Shown: one piece after another, positions 44,415 through 53,351 of the stretch
Position numbering within the stretch: position 1 is the stretch's first letter
Layout of the letters: every line of letters begins with the position of its first letter
Source of the DNA: Microbacterium sp. KUDC0406
Lineage (GTDB): Bacteria; Actinomycetota; Actinomycetes; Actinomycetales; Microbacteriaceae
Assembly (NCBI RefSeq): GCF_021582875.1
Contig: NZ_CP091138.1
Coordinates: forward strand, 2,480,001-2,544,000
Reading direction: 5' to 3'
DNA length: 64,000 nucleotides
The notes under the pieces: model-generated
Database searches by the model: none
The model's input: the letters and a program-made list of their open reading frames with translations, nothing else
Told to the model about the DNA's origin: nothing
Made by a program: the position numbers and the translations under genes

Positions 44415-46498
44415 GCTTGCTCCTTCACGGTTGCGGTTGCGGTCAAGAGTTCAGGGAAGGGGATGTCGTCGGTGTGCGGTGCGGCGAGCACCGCGACGCC
44501 GTAGGGGCCGAGATCGACGCGACCGTCGTGGGCCGTGCCGGTGAGCAGGTCGGTGCCGCGGGCGCTCCACGTGATCGGCTCGGCGCCGTGGTTCAGCAGG
44601 AAGGTGTAGTCGGTGCCGCCGTCGGTGCGGGTCACCGCCTCGGCGTTCACGTCGACGTCGGCGCGAGCCGGCAGGCCGGCCTCCCGGAGCACGTCGCGGA
44701 ACACGGTGACCAGCCCCTCGGGCCGGAGCATGGCGCTGACGTACCAGGCGGTGCCGTCACCGGCGCGACGCCGGGTCACGGCGGGCAGCCCGTCGAGCAC
44801 GCCGCCGGCGTAGCCGCCGCGCACCTCGGTGCCCTCGTCGGCCTCGAGCCACTCGCTCCAGTGCGGCACGACCAGATCCTGGTCGCCGTACCGGATGCTC
44901 GTGACGAGACCGTCGGGGATCGGCCACTGCTCGTCGACCTCGACGCCGAGCAGGTCGCGCAGCGGGCCGGGGGCGCCGCCGTCGTGCACCTTCTCCGTGG
45001 CATCCACGACGCCGGAGAACGGACCGACGACCAGGTGCCCGCCGCTCTCGACGAAGGCCCGCAGAGCGTCGGCCTGAGGCTGCTCGAGGATGTAAAGGTT
45101 CGGCGCGATCACGACGTCGTACCCGTCGAAAGGTCCCGAGGCGCGCACGGCGTCGACCGGCTGGCCGAGCGCGTGCATGCCGCGGTGCCAGGCGCGGGCC
45201 TGCTGCGCCCACTGCAGTCGCTGCGAGGGCAGCGACTCGATCTGCGTCGAGCCCCACCAGGAGTCGTGGTCGACGACCAGGGCGACCCGCGAGCGCACCC
45301 GGGTGCCGCGCACCGGCTCGAGCCTCTTCAGCTCGAGGCCCAGAGCCTTGGTCTCCCTGAAGCTGCGCGAGCGCTCACCGCGGTGGCCGAGCATAGACGA
45401 GTGGAACTTCTCCTGGCCGTACCTGGCCTGACGCCACTGGAAGAACATCACCGCGTCGGACCCGTGCGCGACGGCCTGCAGGCTCTCGACGCGGATCTTG
45501 CCCGGGGCCTTCGGCACGTTGATGTCGCGCCAGCTGGTGGCGCCGGCCGACGACTCCAGCAGCAGCCACGGCCGTCCGCCCTTGAGCGAGCGCATGTAGC
45601 CGTAGTTCAGCGCCGCCCCGACGTGAGAGGCGGGGTCGGCGGGCTCCGGGTAGGCGTCGTCGGTGACGACGTCCTCGACGGCCGCGAAGTCCCAGTAGTT
45701 CAGGTCCCGCAGCATGCTCATGAAGTTCGTGGTCACGGCGATGTCGGGGGTGACCTCGCGGAGCACGTCGATCTCGACCTGGAACAGCTCGAGCATCGCA
45801 TCCGACGAGAACCGCTCGAAGTCGAGCAGCTGGGTGGGGTTGACCGGGCCCGCCGCCTTCTTCGGCGCTTCGATGTGCTCCCACGAGGTGTAGCGCTGCC
45901 CCCAGACGCTCACGCCCCAGGCCTCGTTCAGTCCGTCGAGAGAGCCGTACCGATCGTGCAGCCAGCGACGGAAGTGCCGGGTCGACTCCGGACACCAGCA
46001 GCGTGAGACGTGGTCGCCGTACTCGTTCGAGATGTGCCACATCGCCAGGCCAGGATGGTCGCCGTAGCGCTCCGCCATCGTGCGGGTCATCCGGGCGACG
46101 TTCTCGCGCCAGACCGGCGACGACGGGCAGTAGGTCTGCCGCGAGCCGAACTCCAGCCGGTGCCCGTCGGCGTCCCACGGGGCCATCTCGGGATGTGCGC
46201 GCAGCAGCCAGGACGGCGGGGTGGCCGTGGCGGTGGCCAGGTCGATGCGGATGCCGGCGTCGTGCAGCAGATCGAGGATGCGGTCCAGCCACGCCCAGTC
46301 GTAGACCCCGGGCTCGGTCTCCAGCTGCGGCCAGCTGAAGACCGGCAGGCTCACCATGGTGACGCCCGCCTCCTTCATCAGGCGGATGTCCTCGACCCAG
46401 GTCTCCTCAGACCACTGGTCGGGGTTGTAGTCGCCGCCGAAGGCGAGGGAATCGATCCGGACCTCCCGGATGCGCTCGTCGTCGCGCTGCTGGGTCAC
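44411..46498 (-). CDS. GH42 beta-galactosidase
   Basis: This 695-residue cytoplasmic enzyme cleaves terminal beta-galactosides. The family-42 catalytic glutamates are in AMWHISNEYGDHVSRCWC (acid/base) and RPWLLLESSAGATSW (nucleophile). The N-terminus FGGDYNPDQWSEETW and the trimerisation and beta-sandwich domains after residue about 390 are intact. GTG 46498 has AGAGAGGAGCC upstream. A frame extending to 47167 is the shadow of the GntR gene. It is first in a chain of 4-nt overlapping genes and is controlled from the operator at 46544-46553. Galacto-oligosaccharides from plant galactan are likely substrates. Confidence 0.95.
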   Translation of the reverse strand: MTQQRDDERIREVRIDSLAFGGDYNPDQWSEETWVEDIRLMKEAGVTMVSLPVFSWPQLETEPGVYDWAWLDRILDLLHDAGIRIDLATATATPPSWLLRAHPEMAPWDADGHRLEFGSRQTYCPSSPVWRENVARMTRTMAERYGDHPGLAMWHISNEYGDHVSRCWCPESTRHFRRWLHDRYGSLDGLNEAWGVSVWGQRYTSWEHIEAPKKAAGPVNPTQLLDFERFSSDAMLELFQVEIDVLREVTPDIAVTTNFMSMLRDLNYWDFAAVEDVVTDDAYPEPADPASHVGAALNYGYMRSLKGGRPWLLLESSAGATSWRDINVPKAPGKIRVESLQAVAHGSDAVMFFQWRQARYGQEKFHSSMLGHRGERSRSFRETKALGLELKRLEPVRGTRVRSRVALVVDHDSWWGSTQIESLPSQRLQWAQQARAWHRGMHALGQPVDAVRASGPFDGYDVVIAPNLYILEQPQADALRAFVESGGHLVVGPFSGVVDATEKVHDGGAPGPLRDLLGVEVDEQWPIPDGLVTSIRYGDQDLVVPHWSEWLEADEGTEVRGGYAGGVLDGLPAVTRRRAGDGTAWYVSAMLRPEGLVTVFRDVLREAGLPARADVDVNAEAVTRTDGGTDYTFLLNHGAEPITWSARGTDLLTGTAHDGRVDLGPYGVAVLAAPHTDDIPFPELLTATATVKEQA

Positions 46499-46543
46499 GA
46501 AGGCTCCTCTCTGAGTCTGGACAGAACCACTGTTCAATGTATT

Positions 46544-46553
46544 CTGTATACAG
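46544..46553. promoter_or_regulatory. GntR operator 1 (lacZ/GntR)
   Basis: ATT followed by the perfect palindrome CTGTATACAG lies between the divergent GH42 and GntR genes, 46-55 bp before the GH42 start. Related sites precede both ABC importer operons (50496-50505 and 55701-55710). Confidence 0.7.
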
Positions 46554-46621
46554 CAAGCGTATGGCGAATGAGGAGTCCGGTCAAGCCGTAGGCTGACCGC
46601 ACCGGCCGAAGGGGAGTATCG

Positions 46622-47278
46622 ATGCCTATCGAGCGCAAGAACCTGCGATCCCAGGTTCGTGAGGAGCTGCTCACGCGCATGCGCACCGGACAGGTGCAGC
46701 CGGGCGAGAGCATCAACGAGGTGCAGCTGGCCGGTGAGCTGGGGGTCAGCCGCACTCCCCTGCGCGAGGCGCTGATCGCTCTGGAGTCCGAGGGACAGAT
46801 CACCAGCGAGAACGGCAAGGGCTTCCGGTTCGTGCCGCTCAGCGCCGGGGAGTTCGAGGATCTCGCGCCGGTGATGGCCGCCCTGGAGAGCCTCGCCCTC
46901 GAGCTCAGCCCGCCCGACGAGCTGAAGCGCGTCGGCGTTCGGCTGGTCGAGCTCGCCGAGGGCTTCACCGACGAGCACGTCGAGCACGCGCTCGTCATGA
47001 CCAAGGACGACGAGTGGCACGCCCTGATGCTCTCGGTGTGCCCGAACCGGCGGCTGCTCGACGTGATCGAGAGCGTGCGCGGTTCGTTCCACCGCTACGA
47101 GGCGCTCCTGGTCGCCGACGACGTCAAGGTCGACCGTGTCGCCGCCGAGCACGCCGCGATCGCGCACGCACTCGCGGAAGGCGACGTGCCCGCCGCGGTC
47201 GAAGCGCTCAAGCTGAACTGGATGCAGGGCATGCGCCGCATCCTGGACAACTCGTCCAGCGCGTACTTCGAGGCCTGA
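46622..47278 (+). CDS. GntR-family regulator with FCD domain, sugar regulon
   Basis: This 218-residue protein has a winged helix (LRSQVREELLTRMRTGQVQP, then LGVSRTPLREALIALESEGQ) and an FCD domain (MTKDDEWHALMLSVCPNRRL, then AAEHAAIAHALAEGD). GGGGAG precedes ATG 46622. It is divergent from the GH42 operon. The TGTATACA-type site in between, also found before two nearby ABC sugar operons, makes it the likely common regulator of all three (inference). FCD regulators bind small acids or sugar derivatives. Confidence 0.9.
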   Translation: MPIERKNLRSQVREELLTRMRTGQVQPGESINEVQLAGELGVSRTPLREALIALESEGQITSENGKGFRFVPLSAGEFEDLAPVMAALESLALELSPPDELKRVGVRLVELAEGFTDEHVEHALVMTKDDEWHALMLSVCPNRRLLDVIESVRGSFHRYEALLVADDVKVDRVAAEHAAIAHALAEGDVPAAVEALKLNWMQGMRRILDNSSSAYFEA

Positions 47279-47287
47279 GAGGCGCGG

Positions 47288-48185
47288 TCAGCCCTTGACC
47301 GCGCCTCCGAGGAGTCCCGCGACGAACTGCTTCTGGAACACCAGGAACAGGATGAGCAGCGGCAGCGTCGCCAGCAGCGAGCCCAGCATCAGCCCGGAGT
47401 AGTCCACCCTGCTCAGCCCGATCATCGTGTTCAGCGCGACCGGGATCGTGTACCTGTCCTCGCTGTTCAGCATGAGCAGCGGCCAGATGAACGAGTTCCA
47501 CTGGCTGATGAACGTGTAGATGATCAGCGCCGCGATCTGCGGGCGGGCCACCGGCAGCACGATCCGGTAGAACGTGCGCAGCTCGGAGGCCCCGTCGATG
47601 CGCGCCGCCTCGATCAGCGTGGCGGGGAAGTCGAGGAACCCCTGCCGCATCAGGAAGATGCCGAACGCGTTCGCCAGGAACGGGATGATCAGGGCCTGAT
47701 ACGTGTCGATCCAGCCGGCGCTGGCCATCATCTGGAACAGCGGCACCAGAAGCACCTGCATCGGGATCATCATCGTCACGAGGATGACGCCCAGCAGCAC
47801 GCCGCGACCGTCGGAACCGGTAAGTCGCGAGCCCGTACCCGCACATCACGCTGATGATCGAGCTGAAGACCGTGTAGAGCACCGCGACCAGCACGCTGTT
47901 GAGCATCACCTGGCCGAAGCCGATGCTCTCCTGCAGCCGTCCGAGGTTCGCCCAGAACTCGCCGCCGGGCAGCAGCGGCAGCGGCGTGACGAACAGGTCG
48001 CTGGTCTTGTGCGTCGAGGCGATGACCATCCACAGGAAGGGGATCAGCGCGAGCGCGCTCGCGATGATCAGCACGAGGTAGACGGGGCTGCGCAGCACCA
48101 TGCGCCGCAGCAGCGGCTCTCCGCGCCGGCGATCAGGCATCCCGCTGCGTCGCTCGCGGCCGGTCGTGATCAGCTGCGTGGTCAT
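47288..48185 (-). CDS. Sugar ABC transporter permease, MalG-type (frameshifted)
   Basis: This is the second permease of the first importer. The N-terminal part has one helix (VYLVLIIASALALIPFLWMV) and LNSVLVAVLYTVFSSIISVM. The C-terminal part has MMIPMQVLLVPLFQMMASAG and the EAA loop IEAARIDGASELRTFYRIVL, ending GGAVKG. The parts are in different frames, broken near 47811-47820 (one base extra or two missing). Restored length is about 298 residues, normal for MalG-like proteins. Start 48185 overlaps the upstream permease stop (ATGA). An ATPase is not encoded here, so a shared MsiK-type ATPase is likely. Confidence 0.88.
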
Positions 48186-49150
48186 GGCTTCTCCCTCATG
48201 ATGCGGAACTGGATCACGGCGATGATGCCGGTGAGGATGACGAGCATCCACGCCAGAGCGCTCGCGTACCCGAAGTCGAACTGCTGGAAGCCGATCTTGT
48301 AGAGGTAGAGCACCGGGGTGAGGGTGGCGTTGTTCGGGCCGCCGCCGGTGAGGATGAAGTTCTCGTCGAACAGCTGCAGCGCGCCGATCGTCGAGGTGAC
48401 GGTCGTGAAGATCAGCACCGGGCGCAGCTGCGGGACGACCACGTGCCAGAAGGTCTGCCAGCGCCCGGCGCCGTCGATGCGCGCCGCCTCGTACAGCTCG
48501 GCAGGGATGGACTGCAGCCCGGCCAGGATGATGACCATGTTGTAGCCGGTCCAGCGCCAGGTGATCGAGGCGATCACGGCGACGCGCGCCCACCACTCGT
48601 TGTTCAGCCAGTCGATGGGCCCGGCGCCGAACAGGGCGAGGAACTGGTTGAGCATGCCGCCGTCGGTGGTCATGATCACCCGGAACACGACCGAGTAGGC
48701 GACCAGGGTCGTGATCGCGGGCAGGAACGTGATCAGCCGGAAGCCTGACCGGAACCGCAGCCAGGCCTGGTTCAGCAGGTAGGCGAGCCCGACCGCGAGG
48801 GCGATCATGATCGGCACCTGCACCACGAGGATCAGCAGCGCGTTGCCCAGGCTCTTGAGCACCAGCGGATCGCGGAGCATCCGGGTGTACTGGTCGATGC
48901 CGACGAACGTCGACACACCGCCCGAGGTCTTGAAGAAGCTCTGCAGCAGCGAGACGGCGAGCGGATAGGCGAAGAAGATCACCAGCAGCGCGGCGGCGGG
49001 AAGGGCGAACCACATGCCGGGCCGGTGCATCCGAGCGGCGAACCGCCGGGCGGATCGGGATGCTCGGGGCTCAGGGCCGCCGGCATCCTGCGGGGCCTCG
49101 GAGCCGCGGCGGCTCGCACCGCGGCTCCGGGTCGTACTGGCGACGCTCAT
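48182..49150 (-). CDS. Sugar ABC transporter permease, MalF-type
   Basis: This 322-residue membrane protein has a long basic N-terminal tail (residues 1-45) and six helices. The first is FALPAAALLVIFFAYPLAVS, and the EAA loop reads LYEAARIDGAGRWQTFWHVV. GGPNNATLTPVLYLY is the usual permease motif before the last helix. It lies 1 bp after the substrate-binding protein gene and overlaps the next permease by 4 nt, a standard CUT1 importer order. Confidence 0.93.
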   Translation of the reverse strand: MSVASTTRSRGASRRGSEAPQDAGGPEPRASRSARRFAARMHRPGMWFALPAAALLVIFFAYPLAVSLLQSFFKTSGGVSTFVGIDQYTRMLRDPLVLKSLGNALLILVVQVPIMIALAVGLAYLLNQAWLRFRSGFRLITFLPAITTLVAYSVVFRVIMTTDGGMLNQFLALFGAGPIDWLNNEWWARVAVIASITWRWTGYNMVIILAGLQSIPAELYEAARIDGAGRWQTFWHVVVPQLRPVLIFTTVTSTIGALQLFDENFILTGGGPNNATLTPVLYLYKIGFQQFDFGYASALAWMLVILTGIIAVIQFRIMREKP

Positions 49151-49151
49151 G

Positions 49152-50468
49152 TCAGCCGGCGATCTTCCGGCCGGTGGAGTTCGCGATCTGGGATGCCGCG
49201 TCGTCGAGCACCTTCTTCGGGTCCTCGCCGTTCAGCACGGCCGCCGCGACCGCGTTGGAGACCGCGTCGGCGGCGACCGACTGGTCTGATGTGAACGTGA
49301 TCGACGGGATCTGCGGCGTGAGCTCGGCGAAGGTCTGGAACACCTTCTGTCCGCCGAAGTACTCGCTCGGCTGCTGGAAGTAGTCCGACTGCAGCGCGGG
49401 CAGGTAGGCGGGGAACAGCCCCTCCTCCTTCATCATGCTCGCCTGGTTGTCGCTGTTCGCGAGCACGAAGTCCATGAAGTCGGCCGCCAGCTGCGGGTTC
49501 TTCGCCTGAGTGGGGATGGCCAGGCCGGAGCCGCCGTTGTTCGACGTCGGCGCACCGCCGTCCTCGAACACCGGGAGGTCGCGCACGGCGTACTTGCCGG
49601 ACAGCTCGGGGGCCTCCCCCTCGAGCGTGCCGATCCACCAGACCGCCTCCGGGGTGACGGCCGAATCGCCGTCCTTGGCGCTGGTGACGCTGGCGTCCCA
49701 GCCCTTGGCGTTCTTGATCAGCCCCTTCTGCTGCATGCTCTGCAGCAGTGTCAGGGTCTGCACGGCCTGGGAGGTGTTCACGGTGATCTCGCCGTCGGCG
49801 TCGAACAGCCCCTGACCCTGCTGCTGCAGCATCATCGAGAACGGCCCGCCCGACGACAGGTCGGCGGTGAGCAGCGTCTTGCCGGTCTTCGCCTTGATGG
49901 TCTCGCCCGCGGCGACCAGGTCGTCCCAGGTCTTGACGGATGCCGGGTCGATGCCGGCCTGCTCGAAGTAGTCGGTGCGGTAGAACAGGCCGACGGTGCC
50001 GGAGTCCCACGGCGCCATGCGCAGCTTGCCGTCGTCGTCGGTGCCGGTGTCCCATTTGAACGGGTCGAAGTCGGCCTTCTGGTCGCCGAACACCGGCGAG
50101 AGGTCGGCGAAGCCCTTCGGGAACTGGGTGATGTAACTCTGGTTCTTGTCGGTCTCGAGCGTGATCATGTCGGGAAGTCCGGTGCCCGCCTGCAGCCCGA
50201 CCGAGATCTTGTCGTAGGCGTTGTCGTAGCCGATGTCGACGACCTTGATCGTGACGCCCTCGTGGTCCTTCTCGTAGTCGGCGCCGAGGCGCTTGAGCGC
50301 CGTGGCGGCGACATCCCAGGACCAGATGGTGATCTCGCCGGTGGCGCCGCCGTCCTTCTTCAGGGCGTCCCCTTCGCCTGCGGGGGCACCGCCGCCGAAG
50401 GCGCATCCGGACAGGGCCATGGCCGCCGTCGCCGTGATCGCCACCGCAAGAATTCCGCGTCGCTTCAT
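49152..50468 (-). CDS. Sugar ABC transporter substrate-binding lipoprotein
   Basis: This 438-residue extracellular lipoprotein has a basic start (MKRRGILAVA), a hydrophobic stretch and a lipobox LSGC at residue 20. It is a family 1 solute-binding protein: EITIWSWDVAATALKRL, GLPDMITLETDKNQSYITQF, PWDSGTVGLFYRTDYFEQAG and NNGGSGLAIPTQAKNPQLA. GAGGAGG precedes ATG 50468. The imported sugar is not known, although the joint regulation with GH42 suggests galactosides. The GntR-type operator lies 28-37 bp upstream. Confidence 0.93.
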   Translation of the reverse strand: MKRRGILAVAITATAAMALSGCAFGGGAPAGEGDALKKDGGATGEITIWSWDVAATALKRLGADYEKDHEGVTIKVVDIGYDNAYDKISVGLQAGTGLPDMITLETDKNQSYITQFPKGFADLSPVFGDQKADFDPFKWDTGTDDDGKLRMAPWDSGTVGLFYRTDYFEQAGIDPASVKTWDDLVAAGETIKAKTGKTLLTADLSSGGPFSMMLQQQGQGLFDADGEITVNTSQAVQTLTLLQSMQQKGLIKNAKGWDASVTSAKDGDSAVTPEAVWWIGTLEGEAPELSGKYAVRDLPVFEDGGAPTSNNGGSGLAIPTQAKNPQLAADFMDFVLANSDNQASMMKEEGLFPAYLPALQSDYFQQPSEYFGGQKVFQTFAELTPQIPSITFTSDQSVAADAVSNAVAAAVLNGEDPKKVLDDAASQIANSTGRKIAG

Positions 50469-50495
50469 CCTGACCTCCTCGTCATGAATTGGATA

Positions 50496-50505
50496 TTGCA
50501 TACAG
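50496..50505. promoter_or_regulatory. GntR operator 2 (first ABC importer)
   Basis: TTGCATACAG (minus strand CTGTATGCAA) differs from the palindromic form at one position. It lies in the only AT-rich patch before the binding-protein gene. Confidence 0.55.
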
Positions 50506-50566
50506 TACACGGATGTTGACGTGGCCACCAGACCCCGCTCTCCATCTGCCGAGACCCCTCCAGAAT

Positions 50567-50610
50567 GCCGAGACCCCTCCGCAGCGACGTGACTGCGGAG
50601 GGGTCTCGGC
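50567..50610 (-). terminator. Strong hairpin after the GH63-type gene
   Basis: GCCGAGACCCCTCCGCAG and CTGCGGAGGGGTCTCGGC form a perfect 18-bp stem. A partial second copy (GCCGAGACCCCTCC) precedes it at 50548. It separates the second importer operon from the first. Confidence 0.7.
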
Positions 50611-50637
50611 CAACAGGGAGGGGCGTCGAGAGACAGG

Positions 50638-52413
50638 TCAGTCCCGGCTGAGCATCACCGCCAGGTCGAGGAACAGCGCCGCCGACCAGCCGAAGGCCGT
50701 CGTCGCGCGCTCGGCCTTGAAGCCCGTGAACGGGTTGTAGTACTCGTGCGGCCCGCCGCCGTGCACGACCAGCCGAACGGTCTGCTCGCGCAGCGCGCGG
50801 GCGCGCTCCGGGTGGCCGGATGCCTCCAGGCCCTCGGCCACGAGGGCGCTGGTGTTGATCCAGATCGGGCCGCGCCACATCCGCTCCGGCGAGAAGTCGG
50901 GATCGGATGCCGCGACGGTGGGCAGCCCCCACTCCAGCGCGAAGCGCGCGGGGTCGTCGACCGCGGCGAGCAGCGCATCGCGGATGCCTCCCGGGAGCGT
51001 TCCGGTGAGCAGCGGCATGAGCCCCACCACCGTGTCGCTGTCGATGCGCCGGCCGTCGCCGAACGCGAGGAAACGACCGAGCCCCTCATCCCACATGCCG
51101 TGCAGCAGGCGCTCGGTGCGCGCTGCGCGCTCGAGGAAGCGCCCCGTCGCGGCATCCGGCTCGTAGCGCGACAGCAGATCGGCGATCTCACGGTCCTGGC
51201 GCACCAGGTACGCCCCGAGGTCGGGCGCAGCGGTCGGGATCGGCCCGTCGAAGATCGGGCTGTCGTCGAGACCCGACGAGTACGGATGCCCGTACTCCGG
51301 CATCCCGTCGCCGTCGAGATCGGAGCCGGTGAACCACCAGTCCTGCGAGCGGATGATCGTGGCGAGCTGCGTGCGCGCCCAGTCCGGGGCGTCCTCCGCC
51401 TCGAGCACCTTGCGCAGCGCCCAGGCCGCGAGCGGCGGCTTCGTCAGCGGCACCGGTGCGCTCGGGTCCGCCACCGCCGAGCCGGTGCGGCGCAGCTTCG
51501 CCCGATCGCCTTCGGGCAGGTCGTCGCTGGAGGCCAGCACGCCGAGCTCGTGCACGACGTCGGGCAGCTGCCCGTCGGCGCTCGGGAACCGGAACGCGAT
51601 CTCGAGCTGCTCCCGCGCGAGTTCGGGATCGCCGTGCCGCAGGCCGACCGCGATGAAGTACGCGTCCCACTGCCACACCCCGACATAGCCGATCTTCGAG
51701 GGTACGACGCCTCGGGCGTCGCCGAGGGCGGGCAGCGACACGATGTTCGCGCCGAGCACCCACCAGCAGAACGCCGCCATCTGCTGCAGGTCGTCGCGGA
51801 CGACCGGGCACTTCGCGAACCAGGCATCCCACCGCGCCTCGCACGCGGCGAGCGCCGCGGCGTGGTCGCCGTGTGACACGGTCACGGACCGGTCGGCGAC
51901 GACCCCCAGCCGGATGCCGGCTTCGAGCGGATGCTCCTCGACCCGTCCGTCCGGGAACGCGAGGCGCACGCGGGTACCCGCCGAGCCGGACAGGCTCAGC
52001 GCGCCCGGCCCGTCAAAGGTCAGCGACGCCGCACTGACCGGGTCGTTGAGCGAGGGAGCGGAGCGACCGAGCGCCGTACTGAGCGAGCGAAGCGAGTCGA
52101 AGTGACGAAACGCGTCCACGTCACCCGAAGGCGTTTCGTCTCGCTTCGCTCGCTCAACGACCGGTGCGTCGCCGAAGGCGATGCGGTGCGGGAGCACGTC
52201 AGCCACCGGAAGGACCCGGCCGGCGGCATCCAGCACCGCGAGGCCGTCGAGCACGCGGCAGTCGTCCAGCCGGCGCTCGTACTCGGAGGTGTGCACGCGG
52301 AGCGTGCCGTCTGCGGCATCCTCGTCCCGGAAGACGAGCACCCGCGACTCCGGCAGGGTGAACGGGGCGGTGATCAGGTCGAGACGGCGACCTGCCAGGG
52401 CGGCGAGGCTCAT
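50638..52413 (-). CDS. GH63/MGH1-type glycosidase with in-frame repeat
   Basis: This 591-residue cytoplasmic enzyme of the (alpha/alpha)6-barrel glycosidases reads SKIGYVGVWQWDAYFIAVGL (acid region), RSQDWWFTGSDLDGDGMPEY, FSPERMWRGPIWINTSALVA and HEYYNPFTGFKAERATTAFG. These resemble mannosylglycerate/glucosylglycerate hydrolases and GH63 alpha-glucosidases. Residues 83-125 (VVERAKRDET onward) are the family B repeat read in frame inside the N-terminal beta domain. ATG 52413 overlaps the permease stop (ATGA), so the enzyme probably acts on the imported sugar. Confidence 0.85.
   Translation of the reverse strand: MSLAALAGRRLDLITAPFTLPESRVLVFRDEDAADGTLRVHTSEYERRLDDCRVLDGLAVLDAAGRVLPVADVLPHRIAFGDAPVVERAKRDETPSGDVDAFRHFDSLRSLSTALGRSAPSLNDPVSAASLTFDGPGALSLSGSAGTRVRLAFPDGRVEEHPLEAGIRLGVVADRSVTVSHGDHAAALAACEARWDAWFAKCPVVRDDLQQMAAFCWWVLGANIVSLPALGDARGVVPSKIGYVGVWQWDAYFIAVGLRHGDPELAREQLEIAFRFPSADGQLPDVVHELGVLASSDDLPEGDRAKLRRTGSAVADPSAPVPLTKPPLAAWALRKVLEAEDAPDWARTQLATIIRSQDWWFTGSDLDGDGMPEYGHPYSSGLDDSPIFDGPIPTAAPDLGAYLVRQDREIADLLSRYEPDAATGRFLERAARTERLLHGMWDEGLGRFLAFGDGRRIDSDTVVGLMPLLTGTLPGGIRDALLAAVDDPARFALEWGLPTVAASDPDFSPERMWRGPIWINTSALVAEGLEASGHPERARALREQTVRLVVHGGGPHEYYNPFTGFKAERATTAFGWSAALFLDLAVMLSRD
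52038..52164. repeat. Family B repeat inside the GH63-type gene
   Basis: GGGTCGTTGAGCGAGGGAGC and AGTGACGAAACGCG on one side pair with GGCGTTTCGTCTCGCTTCGC and CGCTCAACGACCGG on the other. The 127-bp element is in frame. Confidence 0.88.
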
Positions 52414-53351
52414 CGTCCTCCCAGTCCCGAGGCGGCCATGCTGTTCAGGATCTTGCGCTGGCCGATCACGAACACGATCAGCATCGGCACCGTCGCGATC
52501 GCGGATGCCGCCATCACGAGCCCGTAGTTGATCGAGCCGAACTGGCTCTGGAACGAGGTCAGCAGCAGCGGCACGGTGAACAGGTCCGGCGAGTTCAGCA
52601 GCACCAGCGGGAACAGGAACGCGTTCCAGACGCCGAGGGCCGTGATGATCGCGAGGGCGGCGAGGCCCGGCTTCAGGTTCGGCAGCACGATGCTCCAGAA
52701 GATGCGCCAGCGTCCGGCGCCGTCGACCAGGGCGGCCTCCTCGAGCTCCCTCGGCAGCCCGAGCACGAACTGCCTCATCAGGAACACGGCGAACGGATTG
52801 GCGATCATGCCCGGCACGATCAGTGCGAGGTGCGAGTCCACCCATCCGAACTGCGACATCAGCAGATAGAACGGGATCAGCGTGACCTGCGAGGGGATCA
52901 TCTGCGTCGCGAGGAAGATGATGAACAGCGCCTTGCTGCCCTTGAACCGGATGCGGGCGAACGCGTATCCGGCCATCGACGCGGTGATCAGGGTGCCGAC
53001 GACGACCAGGATCGTGATGTACGCGCTGTTCAGGTACGCCTGCCCGAACGGCACCGCGTTCCACGCATCGACGTAGTTCTGGCTGGTCCACGGGCTGGGG
53101 AAGAAGGACAGCGGGTCCTTCAGCAGCTGCGGCAGCGTCTTGAACGATGTCAGAACCATCCAGATGAACGGGAAGACCATCGACAGGCCTGCGACGATCA
53201 GCAGGATGTGCAGCACGACGCTGCCGCCACGGCGCCTGGCGCCGCCGGTGGGGCGCCGGCGCTGCTTCCTGCCCGGGGCGATCAGCGCGACGGTCGAGTC
53301 GGTCGCCGGAAGCAGCGAGCCGTCGGTGAGGCTGGGGGTCGTGGTGCTCAT
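52410..53351 (-). CDS. Sugar ABC transporter permease, MalG-type
   Basis: This 313-residue protein has a roughly 45-residue cytoplasmic tail rich in Arg, then six helices. The first is VLHILLIVAGLSMVFPFIWM. MIPSQVTLIPFYLLMSQFGW and the EAA loop LEEAALVDGAGRWRIFWSIV are typical. It ends MAASGLGGR. It overlaps the upstream permease and the downstream glycosidase by 4 nt each, so all three are translated from one message. Confidence 0.93.
   Translation of the reverse strand: MSTTTPSLTDGSLLPATDSTVALIAPGRKQRRRPTGGARRRGGSVVLHILLIVAGLSMVFPFIWMVLTSFKTLPQLLKDPLSFFPSPWTSQNYVDAWNAVPFGQAYLNSAYITILVVVGTLITASMAGYAFARIRFKGSKALFIIFLATQMIPSQVTLIPFYLLMSQFGWVDSHLALIVPGMIANPFAVFLMRQFVLGLPRELEEAALVDGAGRWRIFWSIVLPNLKPGLAALAIITALGVWNAFLFPLVLLNSPDLFTVPLLLTSFQSQFGSINYGLVMAASAIATVPMLIVFVIGQRKILNSMAASGLGGR

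Noticed and set aside
44405..44420. Glycine riboswitch before gcvPA
   Set aside because: gcvPA starts inside the stop codon of the beta-galactosidase gene, so there is no leader to hold one.
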